Origin: Pedobacter ginsenosidimutans
GTDB lineage: Bacteria; Bacteroidota; Bacteroidia; Sphingobacteriales; Sphingobacteriaceae
Direction: 5' to 3'
Length of the DNA: 64,000 nt
Assembly (NCBI RefSeq): GCF_001442625.1
Contig: NZ_LMZQ01000003.1
Coordinates: 1-64,000, forward strand
Part shown: positions 45,895-54,283 of the stretch, piece after piece
How positions within the stretch are numbered: position 1 is the stretch's first letter
How the letters are laid out: each line of letters opens with the position of its first letter
Made by a program: the position numbers and the translations under genes
Notes under the pieces: model-generated
What the model was told of the DNA's origin: nothing
Databases searched by the model: none
The model's input: only the letters and a program-made list of their open reading frames with translations

Positions 45895-46746
45895 ATGGCA
45901 GAAAAAAACTTTTTTGAGCCCAAACAAAGCTTAAACATTAAAGGTAAGCTTATCGATTTAAGCTTCCCAAAAGTAATGGGTATTTTAAATATCACCCCCG
46001 ATTCTTTTTACAGCAATAGCCGCACAAAATCAATAGACGAAGCTTTAACCAAAGCTGCTCAATTCCTTCATGAAGGTGCCACCTTTATTGATATCGGCGG
46101 ATACTCTTCCAGACCAGGGGCTAATGATATTTCTACCAGTGAAGAGGTTGATCGTTTGGTGCCGGTGGTAGAAAGCTTAGTAAAAGCATTTCCTGAAGCG
46201 ATTATTTCTATCGATACCTTCAGGGCGAAAGTAGCAGAGGAAACGATTTCTGCCGGCGCGCACATCATTAATGATATTGCCGCCGGAGACATGGACGAAC
46301 AGATGTTCGAAACAGTGGCCAAACTACAGGTACCTTATATGATGATGCACATGAAGGGTACACCCCAAAATATGCAGCAAAACCCTGTTTATGACAATGT
46401 GTTATTGGAAGTAATTGATTACCTGGCGAAAAAAGTTGCGGCGCTTAAAGCGCTTCATGTTCACGACGTAATTATTGACCCTGGTTTTGGATTTGGAAAA
46501 ACAATCGAACATAATTATGAGTTGCTTAACCAATTGGAAGCTTTTAAAATTTTTAAACTTCCTATTTTAGTGGGTTTCTCGCGTAAAGGAATGATTTATA
46601 AAACACTTGGCACTTCGGCAGCAGAGGCCCTGAACGGAACTTCCGTACTCAATACCATTGCACTACAAAAAGGAGCGGGTATTCTAAGGGTACATGATGT
46701 TGAGGAAGCAGTAGAATGTGTGAAGTTAGTTGGGATGCTGAGTTAA
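45895..46746 (+). CDS. folP: Dihydropteroate synthase
   Basis: 283 residues. The pterin-binding signature VMGILNITPDSFYSNS comes first, then GATFIDIGGYSSRPGA, ISIDTFRAKVAE, INDIAAG, PYMMMHMKGTPQNMQ, IIDPGFGFGKTIEHNY and LVGFSRKGM. Condenses dihydropterin pyrophosphate with p-aminobenzoate in folate synthesis, and is the sulfonamide target. Often next to cdaA in this phylum, as here (268 nt). Confidence 0.95.
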   Translation: MAEKNFFEPKQSLNIKGKLIDLSFPKVMGILNITPDSFYSNSRTKSIDEALTKAAQFLHEGATFIDIGGYSSRPGANDISTSEEVDRLVPVVESLVKAFPEAIISIDTFRAKVAEETISAGAHIINDIAAGDMDEQMFETVAKLQVPYMMMHMKGTPQNMQQNPVYDNVLLEVIDYLAKKVAALKALHVHDVIIDPGFGFGKTIEHNYELLNQLEAFKIFKLPILVGFSRKGMIYKTLGTSAAEALNGTSVLNTIALQKGAGILRVHDVEEAVECVKLVGMLS

Positions 46747-47014
46747 GCTGCTGCTATAAGAAAATCACCATTGGATAATTATTTGTTATTAGATCCTGAA
46801 ATGAATTCAGGATAACGCCTCCACTTAGATTCGTCCTGCTGAACTTGTTTTACAAGTAGAAATATTTTTTCAATTGTCTTGTAGCTACTCCGTGGTCAGC
46901 ATCTATTTTTGGGTAAAGACCCTGAAACAAGTTCAGGGTGACGATCATTAATAACCAATTTAAACAGTTAACCTAGTATTGTAAACTGAAAACCGTTTTA
47001 CTATCTTGCCATTG
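46747..47014. repeat. Intergenic region with two CCTGAA-N5-TTCAGG hairpins
   Basis: The palindromes at 46795-46811 and 46921-46937 share CCTGAA/TTCAGG arms and are each followed by an ACG-type end (GATAACG, GTGACG). They look like truncated members of an interspersed GTGACG-ended repeat family. No gene is seen. Confidence 0.4.
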
Positions 47015-47806
47015 ATGAAAGGATTAGATTTTGATTTCGTAAAATTCACCATTACCGACGTGGTAGACATCGTGCTCGTAGCACTTTTAATCTATTACGT
47101 TTATACCCTAATCCGCAATACCTTAGCTGTTAACCTGCTGGTTGGGATGCTCATCATTGCAATATTTTATCATATTGTTGATGCTTTGCATATGAAATTA
47201 CTCACGGCCATCATAGAGAAATTTATGAGTGTGGGGATTATTGCATTGATTGTAATTTTCCACCCGGAGATCAGGCGTTTTTTGTTGCTGATCGGTAAAA
47301 ATGCCTTCTTACAGAAAAATAAAGCCTGGTGGGGATATTTATTTGGCAGAAAAGAAATTGAAAGGAATAATTTAACCCGTATAAAACCGATTATCGACGC
47401 CTGTAAAAGCATGAAAAAAACGCGTACAGGAGCATTAATGGTATTTGTTAAATTTTACGATGAGCAGTTTTTTGCCAATAGCTGTGAACTTGTTGACGCC
47501 AAAATATCGAAACGTTTGCTGGAAAGTATCTTTCAGAAAAATAGTCCACTGCATGATGGTGCCGTGGTTATTTCTGAAAACAAAATTAAAAGTGCGAGCT
47601 GTATTTTGCCTTTAACGGATAACGACCAGTTACCTTCACAGTTTGGGTTAAGGCACCGTGCGGGTATTGGTGTTTCTGAAACAACTGATGCCGTTGCGGT
47701 AATCATATCAGAAGAAACCGGGGAAATATCGTATGCCAAACAAGGCAGGGTAAGAATGAATGTTTCGTTTGGGGAGTTGGAGAAATTGCTGAATAAGGAT
47801 TTTTAG
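47015..47806 (+). CDS. cdaA: Diadenylate cyclase (c-di-AMP synthase, CdaA type)
   Basis: 263 residues from the ATG at 47015; an in-frame TTG at 47006 is less likely. Three N-terminal membrane helices (about 10-85) precede the DAC domain. Catalytic motifs are the DGA of SPLHDGAVVISENK and the RHR of GLRHRAGIGVSE. Makes c-di-AMP from two ATP at the membrane. The Gram-positive partners CdaR and GlmM are not adjacent; folP lies upstream, as in several Bacteroidota. Confidence 0.92.
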   Translation: MKGLDFDFVKFTITDVVDIVLVALLIYYVYTLIRNTLAVNLLVGMLIIAIFYHIVDALHMKLLTAIIEKFMSVGIIALIVIFHPEIRRFLLLIGKNAFLQKNKAWWGYLFGRKEIERNNLTRIKPIIDACKSMKKTRTGALMVFVKFYDEQFFANSCELVDAKISKRLLESIFQKNSPLHDGAVVISENKIKSASCILPLTDNDQLPSQFGLRHRAGIGVSETTDAVAVIISEETGEISYAKQGRVRMNVSFGELEKLLNKDF

Positions 47807-48032
47807 GAACACAGATTGGGGATTGAAAGTGATTACACAGATTCGGACTTCTATGTCATTCTGAACGCAGTAAAGACCTGCGTTGCAAGCATGAATACCT
47901 TTTAAATCTTAAACACATCATGAATAATCCCTCACCTATGAAAACGATCCTTCGACTACGCTCAGGATGACGAATCGAAGGGGAATATTCCGTGCTTTCT
48001 GTGTTTCCGTGGCAAAAAATTACAATAACGCA

Positions 48033-48060
48033 AAATGGTGAATGTTTCCATTCACCATTT
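48033..48060. terminator. Hairpin terminator between cdaA and the bacilliredoxin gene
   Basis: AAATGGTGAATG (48033-48044) is perfectly complementary to CATTCACCATTT (48049-48060), with a TTTC loop. On the minus strand it is followed by TTTTG. The 300-nt gap between the convergent genes also contains ACACAGATT remnants and a CTTCGACTACGCTCAGGATG repeat at about 47950, but no gene. Confidence 0.65.
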
Positions 48061-48110
48061 CATTATAAATTCAGGTTACTCTTGTAATCCAATAATCTGT
48101 TTAATCAATC

Positions 48111-48521
48111 TTAGCAGTATTGTTCAAAAGCACCGATCAGGTTATCAGCGATCATTTGTGCCGGACGGCCTTCAATCTGGTGACGTTCGATCATGTGAAC
48201 CAATTTACCATCTTTAAATAACGCCATTGCCGGAGAAGATGGCGGGAAGGGCATCATGTAATTTCTTGCCTGATCTACCGCTTCTTTTTCCATTCCTGCA
48301 AAAACAGTTACCAATTTATCAGGGTGTTTTTCGTGTGCTGCTGCTGCTCTGGCGGCCGGACGTGCATTTGCTGCTGCGCAACCGCAAACCGAATTTACTA
48401 CTACCAACACAGTTCCTTCGCCTTTAATCGCTTGATCTACGTCTTCTGCGTTTTTTAATTCTTGAAAACCTACGTTAGTTAATTCCTTACGCATTGGCTC
48501 TACTAAATATTCTGGATACAT
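48111..48521 (-). CDS. Bacilliredoxin, BrxA/BrxB (YphP/YqiW) family
   Basis: 136 residues. The redox motif is CGC in VVNSVCGCAAANARPAAR, as in bacilliredoxins, which remove bacillithiol from proteins. The thioredoxin-like fold ends FKDGKLVHMIERHQIEGR. Some Bacteroidota make bacillithiol, so the role is plausible, but the bshABC genes are not in this window. Confidence 0.9.
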   Translation of the reverse strand: MYPEYLVEPMRKELTNVGFQELKNAEDVDQAIKGEGTVLVVVNSVCGCAAANARPAARAAAAHEKHPDKLVTVFAGMEKEAVDQARNYMMPFPPSSPAMALFKDGKLVHMIERHQIEGRPAQMIADNLIGAFEQYC

Positions 48522-48565
48522 TATCTTAGTTTTTTATTTACAATTTCAATCCTACAAAAATAAGA

Positions 48566-48593
48566 AAATCGAATGGCATGCACCATTCGATTT
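48566..48593 (-). terminator. Intrinsic terminator after the CCC-motif membrane protein gene
   Basis: AAATCGAATGG (48566-48576) pairs perfectly with CCATTCGATTT (48583-48593), loop CATGCA. Read on the minus strand it is followed by TTTTCTTATTTTT. It ends the four-gene - strand run that starts upstream with the YkvA-like gene. Confidence 0.75.
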
Positions 48594-48621
48594 ATATTTT
48601 TAAGGTAAAATTAAATTCAGC

Positions 48622-49098
48622 TTATTTCAGATCTCTTAAGAAATTCTCAAACATATGTGGATTTGCAACCACACCTACAATAATGAGTATAAACATAAGC
48701 ACCATCAATGCACTTAAAATCGTCGCAATCATTCCGCATATCTTACCTGCCTTAGCATTTTTGTACGACGATTCAGTGTACAAACTTGGATTGAGCTGAT
48801 ACTTTTTCATATCACCTGCACCTAATACCCAAGCAATTACGCCAAAAATCAATCCAAATATCCCATAAAAGCAACATGCTGGTATAGCTAAAATACCCAA
48901 TACTAGCGAAGCTGTAGCGTTTGGCAGGTTCTGCTGACCAAAACCTCCTCCAAACTGTCCAAATGGCGGCGGTTGCTGAAATGGAGGTGGGGTAACCGGA
49001 CCATTACCTAATGGCTGAAATGGTGCAGGTTCTGGATTTTTATCTTTTGAAAGATCAATCGGTTTATTTTCTTGAGGAGTTTCCTGTTCTTCTGACAT
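48622..49098 (-). CDS. CCC-motif (DUF4190-like) membrane protein
   Basis: 158 residues. A Pro/Gln-rich disordered N-terminus (PFQPLGNGPVTPPPFQQPPP, FGQFGGGFGQQ) is followed by two membrane segments with ATASLVLGILAIPACCFYG and GKICGMIATILSALMVLMFIL. The conserved CC within helix 1 and the ALGAGDMKKY-type loop are characteristic. Located 8 nt after the DUF2752 gene; the two families are recurrently paired. Function unknown. Confidence 0.8.
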   Translation of the reverse strand: MSEEQETPQENKPIDLSKDKNPEPAPFQPLGNGPVTPPPFQQPPPFGQFGGGFGQQNLPNATASLVLGILAIPACCFYGIFGLIFGVIAWVLGAGDMKKYQLNPSLYTESSYKNAKAGKICGMIATILSALMVLMFILIIVGVVANPHMFENFLRDLK

Positions 49099-49106
49099 AG
49101 CTATAT

Positions 49107-49427
49107 TTAGATCAATTGATGAGTGTATATTTTGTAAATGTAATTGATTAAAATAATTACTGCAACACTTGCGAAAACGATTTTTATCAGCTGCGCCCCG
49201 AACTTAAAATCGACCTTGAGGTGAACAATGGTAAATACTATAACAAAAATGAGTGGAATTGTTGCGGGATAAAACTTAAATGATGCGATTAAATCGCCCC
49301 GAAATAAAGCCAGAACCGAACGCTGAAAGCCACAGCCTGGGCAATCGAATCCAAAATGGGCTCTAAACGGACAGGCAAAAAGATGCTCGCCTATCCAATC
49401 GAGAAAATTACGTTGCGGTTGGGCCAT
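49107..49427 (-). CDS. DUF2752-domain membrane protein
   Basis: 106 residues, three helices. The signature CPFRAHFGFDCPGCGFQRSVLALFRGD near residues 14-40, with C, CPGC and R, is clear. Overlaps the upstream YkvA-like gene by 20 nt and lies 8 nt ahead of the CCC-motif gene. Function unknown. Confidence 0.85.
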   Translation of the reverse strand: MAQPQRNFLDWIGEHLFACPFRAHFGFDCPGCGFQRSVLALFRGDLIASFKFYPATIPLIFVIVFTIVHLKVDFKFGAQLIKIVFASVAVIILINYIYKIYTHQLI

Positions 49428-49842
49428 CTATATTGCCAATAAATTTCACCTGTGCATCTTTCCATGTTTTGTACTTCTCCAGATCTTTAAGCACTTGCCT
49501 ATACACCAGGTTTAAAATATAAATATCATCAACAAAACCTAAAACCGGCACAAAATCAGGAATAACATCTATCGGAGACAAGAAGTAAACCAAGCCACCC
49601 AAAATAGCAATGATCGATCTTTTAGGAATTTCGGTATAATCGCCGTTCACATAATCTTTAGATACGGCAAACAACAGCACCAGTTTTGACCAAACACCTT
49701 CAAGATCACCTTTATTGCTTACTGCCTTTCCCAATGCATCTTTAATCGTATTGCTGGCTTTGGTCTTATCACTTAATATTACCGAAGCTTTGCTTTGCGA
49801 TTTTTTAAAGAAACCCAGTATTTTCTCCCTATTCAATTTCAT
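49408..49842 (-). CDS. YkvA-family (DUF1232) protein
   Basis: 144 residues. The DUF1232 signature LGGLVYFLSPIDVIPDFVPVLGFVDDIYIL is at about residues 85-115, a membrane-associated hairpin. The N-terminus is charged. It begins the overlapping pair with DUF2752, 18 nt after the YARHG lipoprotein gene. Function unknown. Confidence 0.85.
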   Translation of the reverse strand: MKLNREKILGFFKKSQSKASVILSDKTKASNTIKDALGKAVSNKGDLEGVWSKLVLLFAVSKDYVNGDYTEIPKRSIIAILGGLVYFLSPIDVIPDFVPVLGFVDDIYILNLVYRQVLKDLEKYKTWKDAQVKFIGNIDGPTAT

Positions 49843-49860
49843 AGTTAACTACATTACAAA

Positions 49861-50745
49861 TTAACGGCCAAAAGCATCATAATTGTCTTCGGCATACTTG
49901 GTAAAGCGATCCAATAGTTTAATATTTTTGTTCTCGACAGCCGTTAAATCGTTATCAACATTGTTTTTAACAGGAACATACCATTCTACAGGATCGAAAA
50001 AATTTCTGAAAGTCTGTTTTTTAAAGGCATAACCATGTCTGGCGAAAATGGTGTTTTTGATAATCTGAAGATCAAGCTTTCTCAAATTCTTTACATCTTC
50101 TTCTTTAAGTACAGTAGTAGAAGCATTTAATTTAAAAATCTGTTCGGATGCGCTTCTATAAAAAGTATTGGCTCCTAACGAATCTATACTTCCATCTTCA
50201 AGGGTATCTAACCGCTCTACCATTTTGTGATCGCTCCAATCTACATATTCCATTTCGGTTGGCAACATACGGCTGGCATTATATTCAAAAGCCTTTTTTA
50301 ACAACTTAAATTCCTTTCCTGGCCATTTCAGTTCCTTTTTATAAGCGTTCCATTTACCAATTAAGGTGTCGCCAACAAGGGTAATTTCAAATTTCCCATC
50401 GTATTTATCCGTCCCAGGCTCATCCAGAATGAAGGTAATTTTGCCACCATCTTCTGATATTTTACCCAATAGCGGACGGCTGTTGCCAGAAACCACACTT
50501 TGTGCAATCACGGTATCTTTGGTTATTTTTTTTATGTTGATATTCAGTTTTTTAACAGCATCAGACATATCTCCTTCGTATTCCAACTCATCGGTTGTGT
50601 AAAAATCGCCTACCCAAAAGCCATAAAGTTCTTTGTGGATTTCCTGCTGCGCAATGCCTGCTGCTTTTTCTTTTTTTGTTTTTTTGGTGTCTCTGCATGA
50701 TAGCATCAAAAAGGGAATGAGCGCGAATAATAAGATTTTTTTCAT
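49861..50745 (-). CDS. YARHG-domain lipoprotein
   Basis: 294 residues from the ATG at 50745. This start gives MKKILLFALIPFLMLSC, a lipoprotein signal with lipobox LMLSC; an open frame up to 50889 adds 48 non-signal residues that overlap the DUF2306 gene. The C-terminal YARHG domain shows LQIIKNTIFARHGYAFKKQTFRNFF, a peptidoglycan-associated domain. The middle part is a beta-rich region (YGFWVGDFYTTDELEYEG). Placed 17 nt after the DUF2306 gene. Confidence 0.8.
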   Translation of the reverse strand: MKKILLFALIPFLMLSCRDTKKTKKEKAAGIAQQEIHKELYGFWVGDFYTTDELEYEGDMSDAVKKLNINIKKITKDTVIAQSVVSGNSRPLLGKISEDGGKITFILDEPGTDKYDGKFEITLVGDTLIGKWNAYKKELKWPGKEFKLLKKAFEYNASRMLPTEMEYVDWSDHKMVERLDTLEDGSIDSLGANTFYRSASEQIFKLNASTTVLKEEDVKNLRKLDLQIIKNTIFARHGYAFKKQTFRNFFDPVEWYVPVKNNVDNDLTAVENKNIKLLDRFTKYAEDNYDAFGR

Positions 50746-50762
50746 CGGTATATATGTTAAGG

Positions 50763-51389
50763 TCAAATAAATTTCTTTTTGATCAACCATTCGGCGATTA
50801 ACAAATTGGGTATCCAGCCCAACCAGGCAATAATCTGATAAACATCCATTGGGGCTGGATGAAATAAATATACTAAAATAACTTTCCATAGCCTTAAAGT
50901 TATCGCAGAGGTTGCCAAAGCAAAACTACGGTACATAAACTTTTTATGTGCTATTATTTCTCTTTTTAAAATAAACAGAATGGCCCTAAGGGTAAACCAG
51001 AACCACAAAACGCCTAAAATAATAAATGAGGTTTTAGCCATTAATCCCCCATTTGCAAACCAGCCGATAAAAATACCTGAAGGCGCGGCAAGTAACAATA
51101 CGAAGCCTGCATACAAGTAGCCCAACCATTTATGTATTTTGGGGTATTTAGCTAAAATTTTAGGATTAAACTGTGTAAAACCAGCCAGTAGTACAAATAT
51201 GGCACTATAAACATGGATGTAAAATATGGGAAGATAGGCTTTGATCCCTGAAACTTCAGTCTGTTTAATCTGCAGAAAAGAAACTTCACTGCTCATTGGG
51301 ATATACCGTAAAGTAATCTGAATCATTAACATAAAGAAATAGGCAAAAAACAATAGCCAGGCCACATGTTTATAGCTAAAGCTTTTCAT
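50763..51389 (-). CDS. DUF2306-domain membrane protein
   Basis: 208 residues with six or seven helices. The segments IFVLLAGFTQFNPKILAKYPKIHKWLGYLYAG, HKKFMYRSFALATSAITLRLWK and IIAWLGWIPNLLIAEWLI are typical of DUF2306. The conserved His residues (HVYSA, HKWLGY, HKKFMYRS) suggest a heme or metal site, but this is inference. First of a run DUF2306, YARHG, YkvA, DUF2752, CCC motif. Confidence 0.82.
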   Translation of the reverse strand: MKSFSYKHVAWLLFFAYFFMLMIQITLRYIPMSSEVSFLQIKQTEVSGIKAYLPIFYIHVYSAIFVLLAGFTQFNPKILAKYPKIHKWLGYLYAGFVLLLAAPSGIFIGWFANGGLMAKTSFIILGVLWFWFTLRAILFILKREIIAHKKFMYRSFALATSAITLRLWKVILVYLFHPAPMDVYQIIAWLGWIPNLLIAEWLIKKKFI

Positions 51390-51552
51390 CTATTTTTTAT
51401 TGAAGAGTAACTCATAATCCTAAAAATAAAAAAAGATGAGGATGTTTTTCATTGTGAGTAACATTAGTAATATAAAAAATATCAAACTGAGCTTGCAAAT
51501 TGCCTTAAAAGGCTCTAGACATGCTAACATTGACAGATTTCAATAGAATAGT

Positions 51553-51665
51553 CGTCATCTCGACTGTAGCACAGCGAAATAGAGAGATCTATGTACCAAA
51601 TTAATCAACTTTGAAAGATTTCTCCTCCGAAGGAGTTCCTTTGGAACATTGTGGTCGAAATGGCG
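51553..51665. repeat. MITE-like interspersed repeat, copy A
   Basis: Begins CGTCATCTCGACTG and ends TCGAAATGGCG, so the ends are imperfect inverted repeats. It shares CGTCATCTCGACTG...GAGAGATCT with 60862-60985. It fills much of the 380-nt gap between the DUF2306 and GH3-like genes; nothing else is seen there. Confidence 0.6.
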
Positions 51666-51769
51666 ATACTTCGAGCCCATTCACCTTCTTTATCTATCTG
51701 TCATTCAAATTGATTTTTATATAATAAATTATCCCTAAGACTGACACGCCTAAATGAGATTTATTAAAT

Positions 51770-53287
51770 TTAAGAAGATTTCATCATCTCCAAAATATCA
51801 TCAACATATTTACGCTCATTGGCTAAACGTGGTACTTTATGCTGTCCGCCCAGTTTATCTTTTGCCTTTAACCAATTATAGAAAGTATTTGCGGGCGCAT
51901 TATGTACTTTGGGACGGGCTAAAGCCATATCCTTAAAACGTTTGGCATCATAATCAGAATTCACCTCACGCAAGGTCTGATCCATGATATCGACAAATTT
52001 TTCAAAATCATTGGGTTGTTTATCGAATTCGATAATCCATTCATGCCCACCCGCCTTTTCATCTTTAAAGTAAATTGGTCCGGCGGTATAATCTTTAATT
52101 TCGGCACCGGTTTCCTGGCAAGCTTTGGTTAAAGCCTGTTCTGCATTGTCGATAATCACTTCTTCACCAAAGGCATTGATAAAATGTTTGGTACGTCCGG
52201 TAATTTTAATGCGGTAAGGAGAAAGTGAGGTAAATTGAATGGTATCGCCGATCATATAACGCCATAAGCCACCATTTGTAGAAATAACAATGGCGTAATT
52301 TTTATGCAGTTCTACTTCACCCAGCATCAATGCCTTTGGATTTTCTTCACAGATATTCTCCATTGGCACAAATTCATAAAAAATACCATAATCGAGCATC
52401 AGCAACATTTCTTCTGAGTTATCCTGATCCTGAATACCAAAAAATCCTTCAGAGGCATTATAAGTTTCCAGATAATACATGTCGGCGGATGGGATGAGCT
52501 GTTTAAACTGTTCACGATAAGGTGCGAAGTTTACCGCCCCGTGGATATACAATTCGAGGTTTGGCCAAACTTCCAGTAAATTCTGCTTTCCCGTAAGTTC
52601 GAGCACCTTTTTGGCCAGTACAATAGTCCATGTGGGCACACCCGAAATACTGGTTACATTTTCATTGATGGTGGCCTCGGCCATTCTATCCATCTTGATT
52701 TCGTAATTGTCCATCAATGCGATAGACATATCAGGTGTACGGTAATATTCGGCCCAGATGGGCAGATTTTTGATCAGCACGGCGGATAAATCGCCATAAA
52801 AACAATCTTCGTTTAACTGATTAACCTGATGGCTTCCACCTAAAACCAATCCTTTCCCGGTAAACATCTGGTTATCGGGACGGTTATTGCAATAGATGGA
52901 GAGCATATCCTTACCTCCCTTAAAGTGGCATTCTTCCAATGATTCTGGAGAAACAGGAATAAACTTACTCCTATCACTTGTGGTACCCGATGATTTTGCA
53001 AACCACTTGATATCTGATGGCCAGAGAATATTTTGTTCTCCATTAAGCATGCGCTCAATATAAGGTTTTAAGGTATCGTAGTTTTGAATCGGAACACGTT
53101 CCTGATATTGTTGTGGGGTTAAGATTGATTTATAATCGTACAGTTTGCCCCATTCGGTATTTTCGGCGCTATCAATCAAGTTATGAAACCATTCTTCCTG
53201 AACATCGTACGGATATTTCATAAAAAGCTCGATCTGGTGGATCCGCTTTTTCATTAACCAGGTAAAAATTGAATTTACAAATGCCAT
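51770..53287 (-). CDS. GH3-family acyl-adenylate-forming enzyme
   Basis: 505 residues. The ANL-superfamily P-loop is IKWFAKSSGTTSDRSKFIPVS at about residues 94-114, followed by NASEGFFGIQD and the hinge/C-terminal GRTKHFINAFGEEVIIDNAEQAL. Bacteroidota carry GH3-like proteins resembling plant auxin-amino acid ligases (JAR1/GH3). Predicted to activate a carboxylate as an adenylate; substrate unknown. Upstream 170 nt contain TTTCACAGATAAGCACAGAT-type low-complexity repeats but no gene. Confidence 0.85.
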   Translation of the reverse strand: MAFVNSIFTWLMKKRIHQIELFMKYPYDVQEEWFHNLIDSAENTEWGKLYDYKSILTPQQYQERVPIQNYDTLKPYIERMLNGEQNILWPSDIKWFAKSSGTTSDRSKFIPVSPESLEECHFKGGKDMLSIYCNNRPDNQMFTGKGLVLGGSHQVNQLNEDCFYGDLSAVLIKNLPIWAEYYRTPDMSIALMDNYEIKMDRMAEATINENVTSISGVPTWTIVLAKKVLELTGKQNLLEVWPNLELYIHGAVNFAPYREQFKQLIPSADMYYLETYNASEGFFGIQDQDNSEEMLLMLDYGIFYEFVPMENICEENPKALMLGEVELHKNYAIVISTNGGLWRYMIGDTIQFTSLSPYRIKITGRTKHFINAFGEEVIIDNAEQALTKACQETGAEIKDYTAGPIYFKDEKAGGHEWIIEFDKQPNDFEKFVDIMDQTLREVNSDYDAKRFKDMALARPKVHNAPANTFYNWLKAKDKLGGQHKVPRLANERKYVDDILEMMKSS

Positions 53288-53460
53288 TTTAAAATGTTAA
53301 AATTAATGAGCTTCATTTTACCACAGATTTTCACAGATAAGCACAGATTTTTATACAGCGTAAATAATTTTATAGCAGTTTGTTTTAACATCGCGATTAG
53401 GCAACACACCAAATTAGAATTTGTTTGTTAGCAGAAATACTTTTGTTTGTGATTAAGTTA

Positions 53461-54201
53461 TTAAACATCAAATTTCTTACGTTTCAGTACGAAGTTCGAT
53501 CCAAGATAAACTTTTCTTACCATCTCGTTCTCTGCCAACACCTCTGGAACACCCTGTTCTAAAATTTTACCTTCAAAAAGCAGATACGCCCTATCGGTAA
53601 TCGACAGTGTTTCCTGCACGTTATGATCGGTAATTAAAATGCCTATATTTTTATGTTTCAGTTTAGCAACAATACTCTGGATTTCCTCTACCGCAATTGG
53701 GTCTACCCCCGCAAAAGGTTCATCCAATAAGATAAAATTAGGGTTAGCGGCTAAAGCACGTGCAATTTCGGTACGGCGGCGTTCACCTCCTGATAATAAA
53801 TCGCCACGGTTTTTACGCACTTTATGTAAACTAAACTCATTGATCAGTTCTTCGAGTTTATCACGCTGTTCTTCCTTGGTCAATTTGCTCATTTCCAAAA
53901 TGGCCAGGATATTATCTTCGACGGTAAGTTTTCTAAAAACAGATGCTTCCTGGGCTAAATAACCGATTCCTTTTTGCGCCCTGCGGTACATCGGATCTTC
54001 GGTAATGTCTTCTTCTTCCAGGAAGATACGGCCTTCGTTTGGTTTAATTAAACCAACGATCATGTAAAAGGAAGTTGTTTTTCCGGCACCGTTCGGGCCT
54101 AAAAGACCAACAATTTCCCCTTGGCTTACATTAAAAGAAACATTGTTTACAACAGTACGCTGTTTATATTTTTTAACCAGATTTTCGGCTCTTAATATCA
54201 T
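53461..54201 (-). CDS. lptB: LPS export ABC transporter ATPase
   Basis: 246 residues. Walker [16 protein letters not shown], signature [15 protein letters not shown], Walker [15 protein letters not shown], and the H-loop GILITDHNV. The sequence [24 protein letters not shown] is highly typical of LptB. Powers LPS extraction from the inner membrane with LptFG/C, which are encoded elsewhere. 82 nt downstream of recJ; a GTCGAAATGTCC-type palindromic repeat lies between (54221-54270). Confidence 0.93.
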   Translation of the reverse strand: MILRAENLVKKYKQRTVVNNVSFNVSQGEIVGLLGPNGAGKTTSFYMIVGLIKPNEGRIFLEEEDITEDPMYRRAQKGIGYLAQEASVFRKLTVEDNILAILEMSKLTKEEQRDKLEELINEFSLHKVRKNRGDLLSGGERRRTEIARALAANPNFILLDEPFAGVDPIAVEEIQSIVAKLKHKNIGILITDHNVQETLSITDRAYLLFEGKILEQGVPEVLAENEMVRKVYLGSNFVLKRKKFDV

Positions 54202-54220
54202 ATATTGAATGCTATCCTTG

Positions 54221-54270
54221 GTCTGTCACATTGAGCTTGTCGAAATGTCCTTCGACGGGCTCAGGATGAC
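54221..54270. repeat. Palindromic interspersed repeat between recJ and lptB
   Basis: TGTCACATTGAGCTTGTCGAA and TTCGACGGGCTCAGGATGACA are imperfect inverted arms around ATGTCC. A related fragment, CCTTCGACTACGCTCAGGAT, is found near 47948. It is a short interspersed element rather than a regulatory site. Confidence 0.5.
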
Positions 54271-54283
54271 ACCTTGGAAATAG

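Noticed and set aside
48222..48427. Overlapping + strand gene inside the bacilliredoxin gene
   Set aside because: Complementary frame of a well-conserved protein; its sequence is unlike any protein domain.
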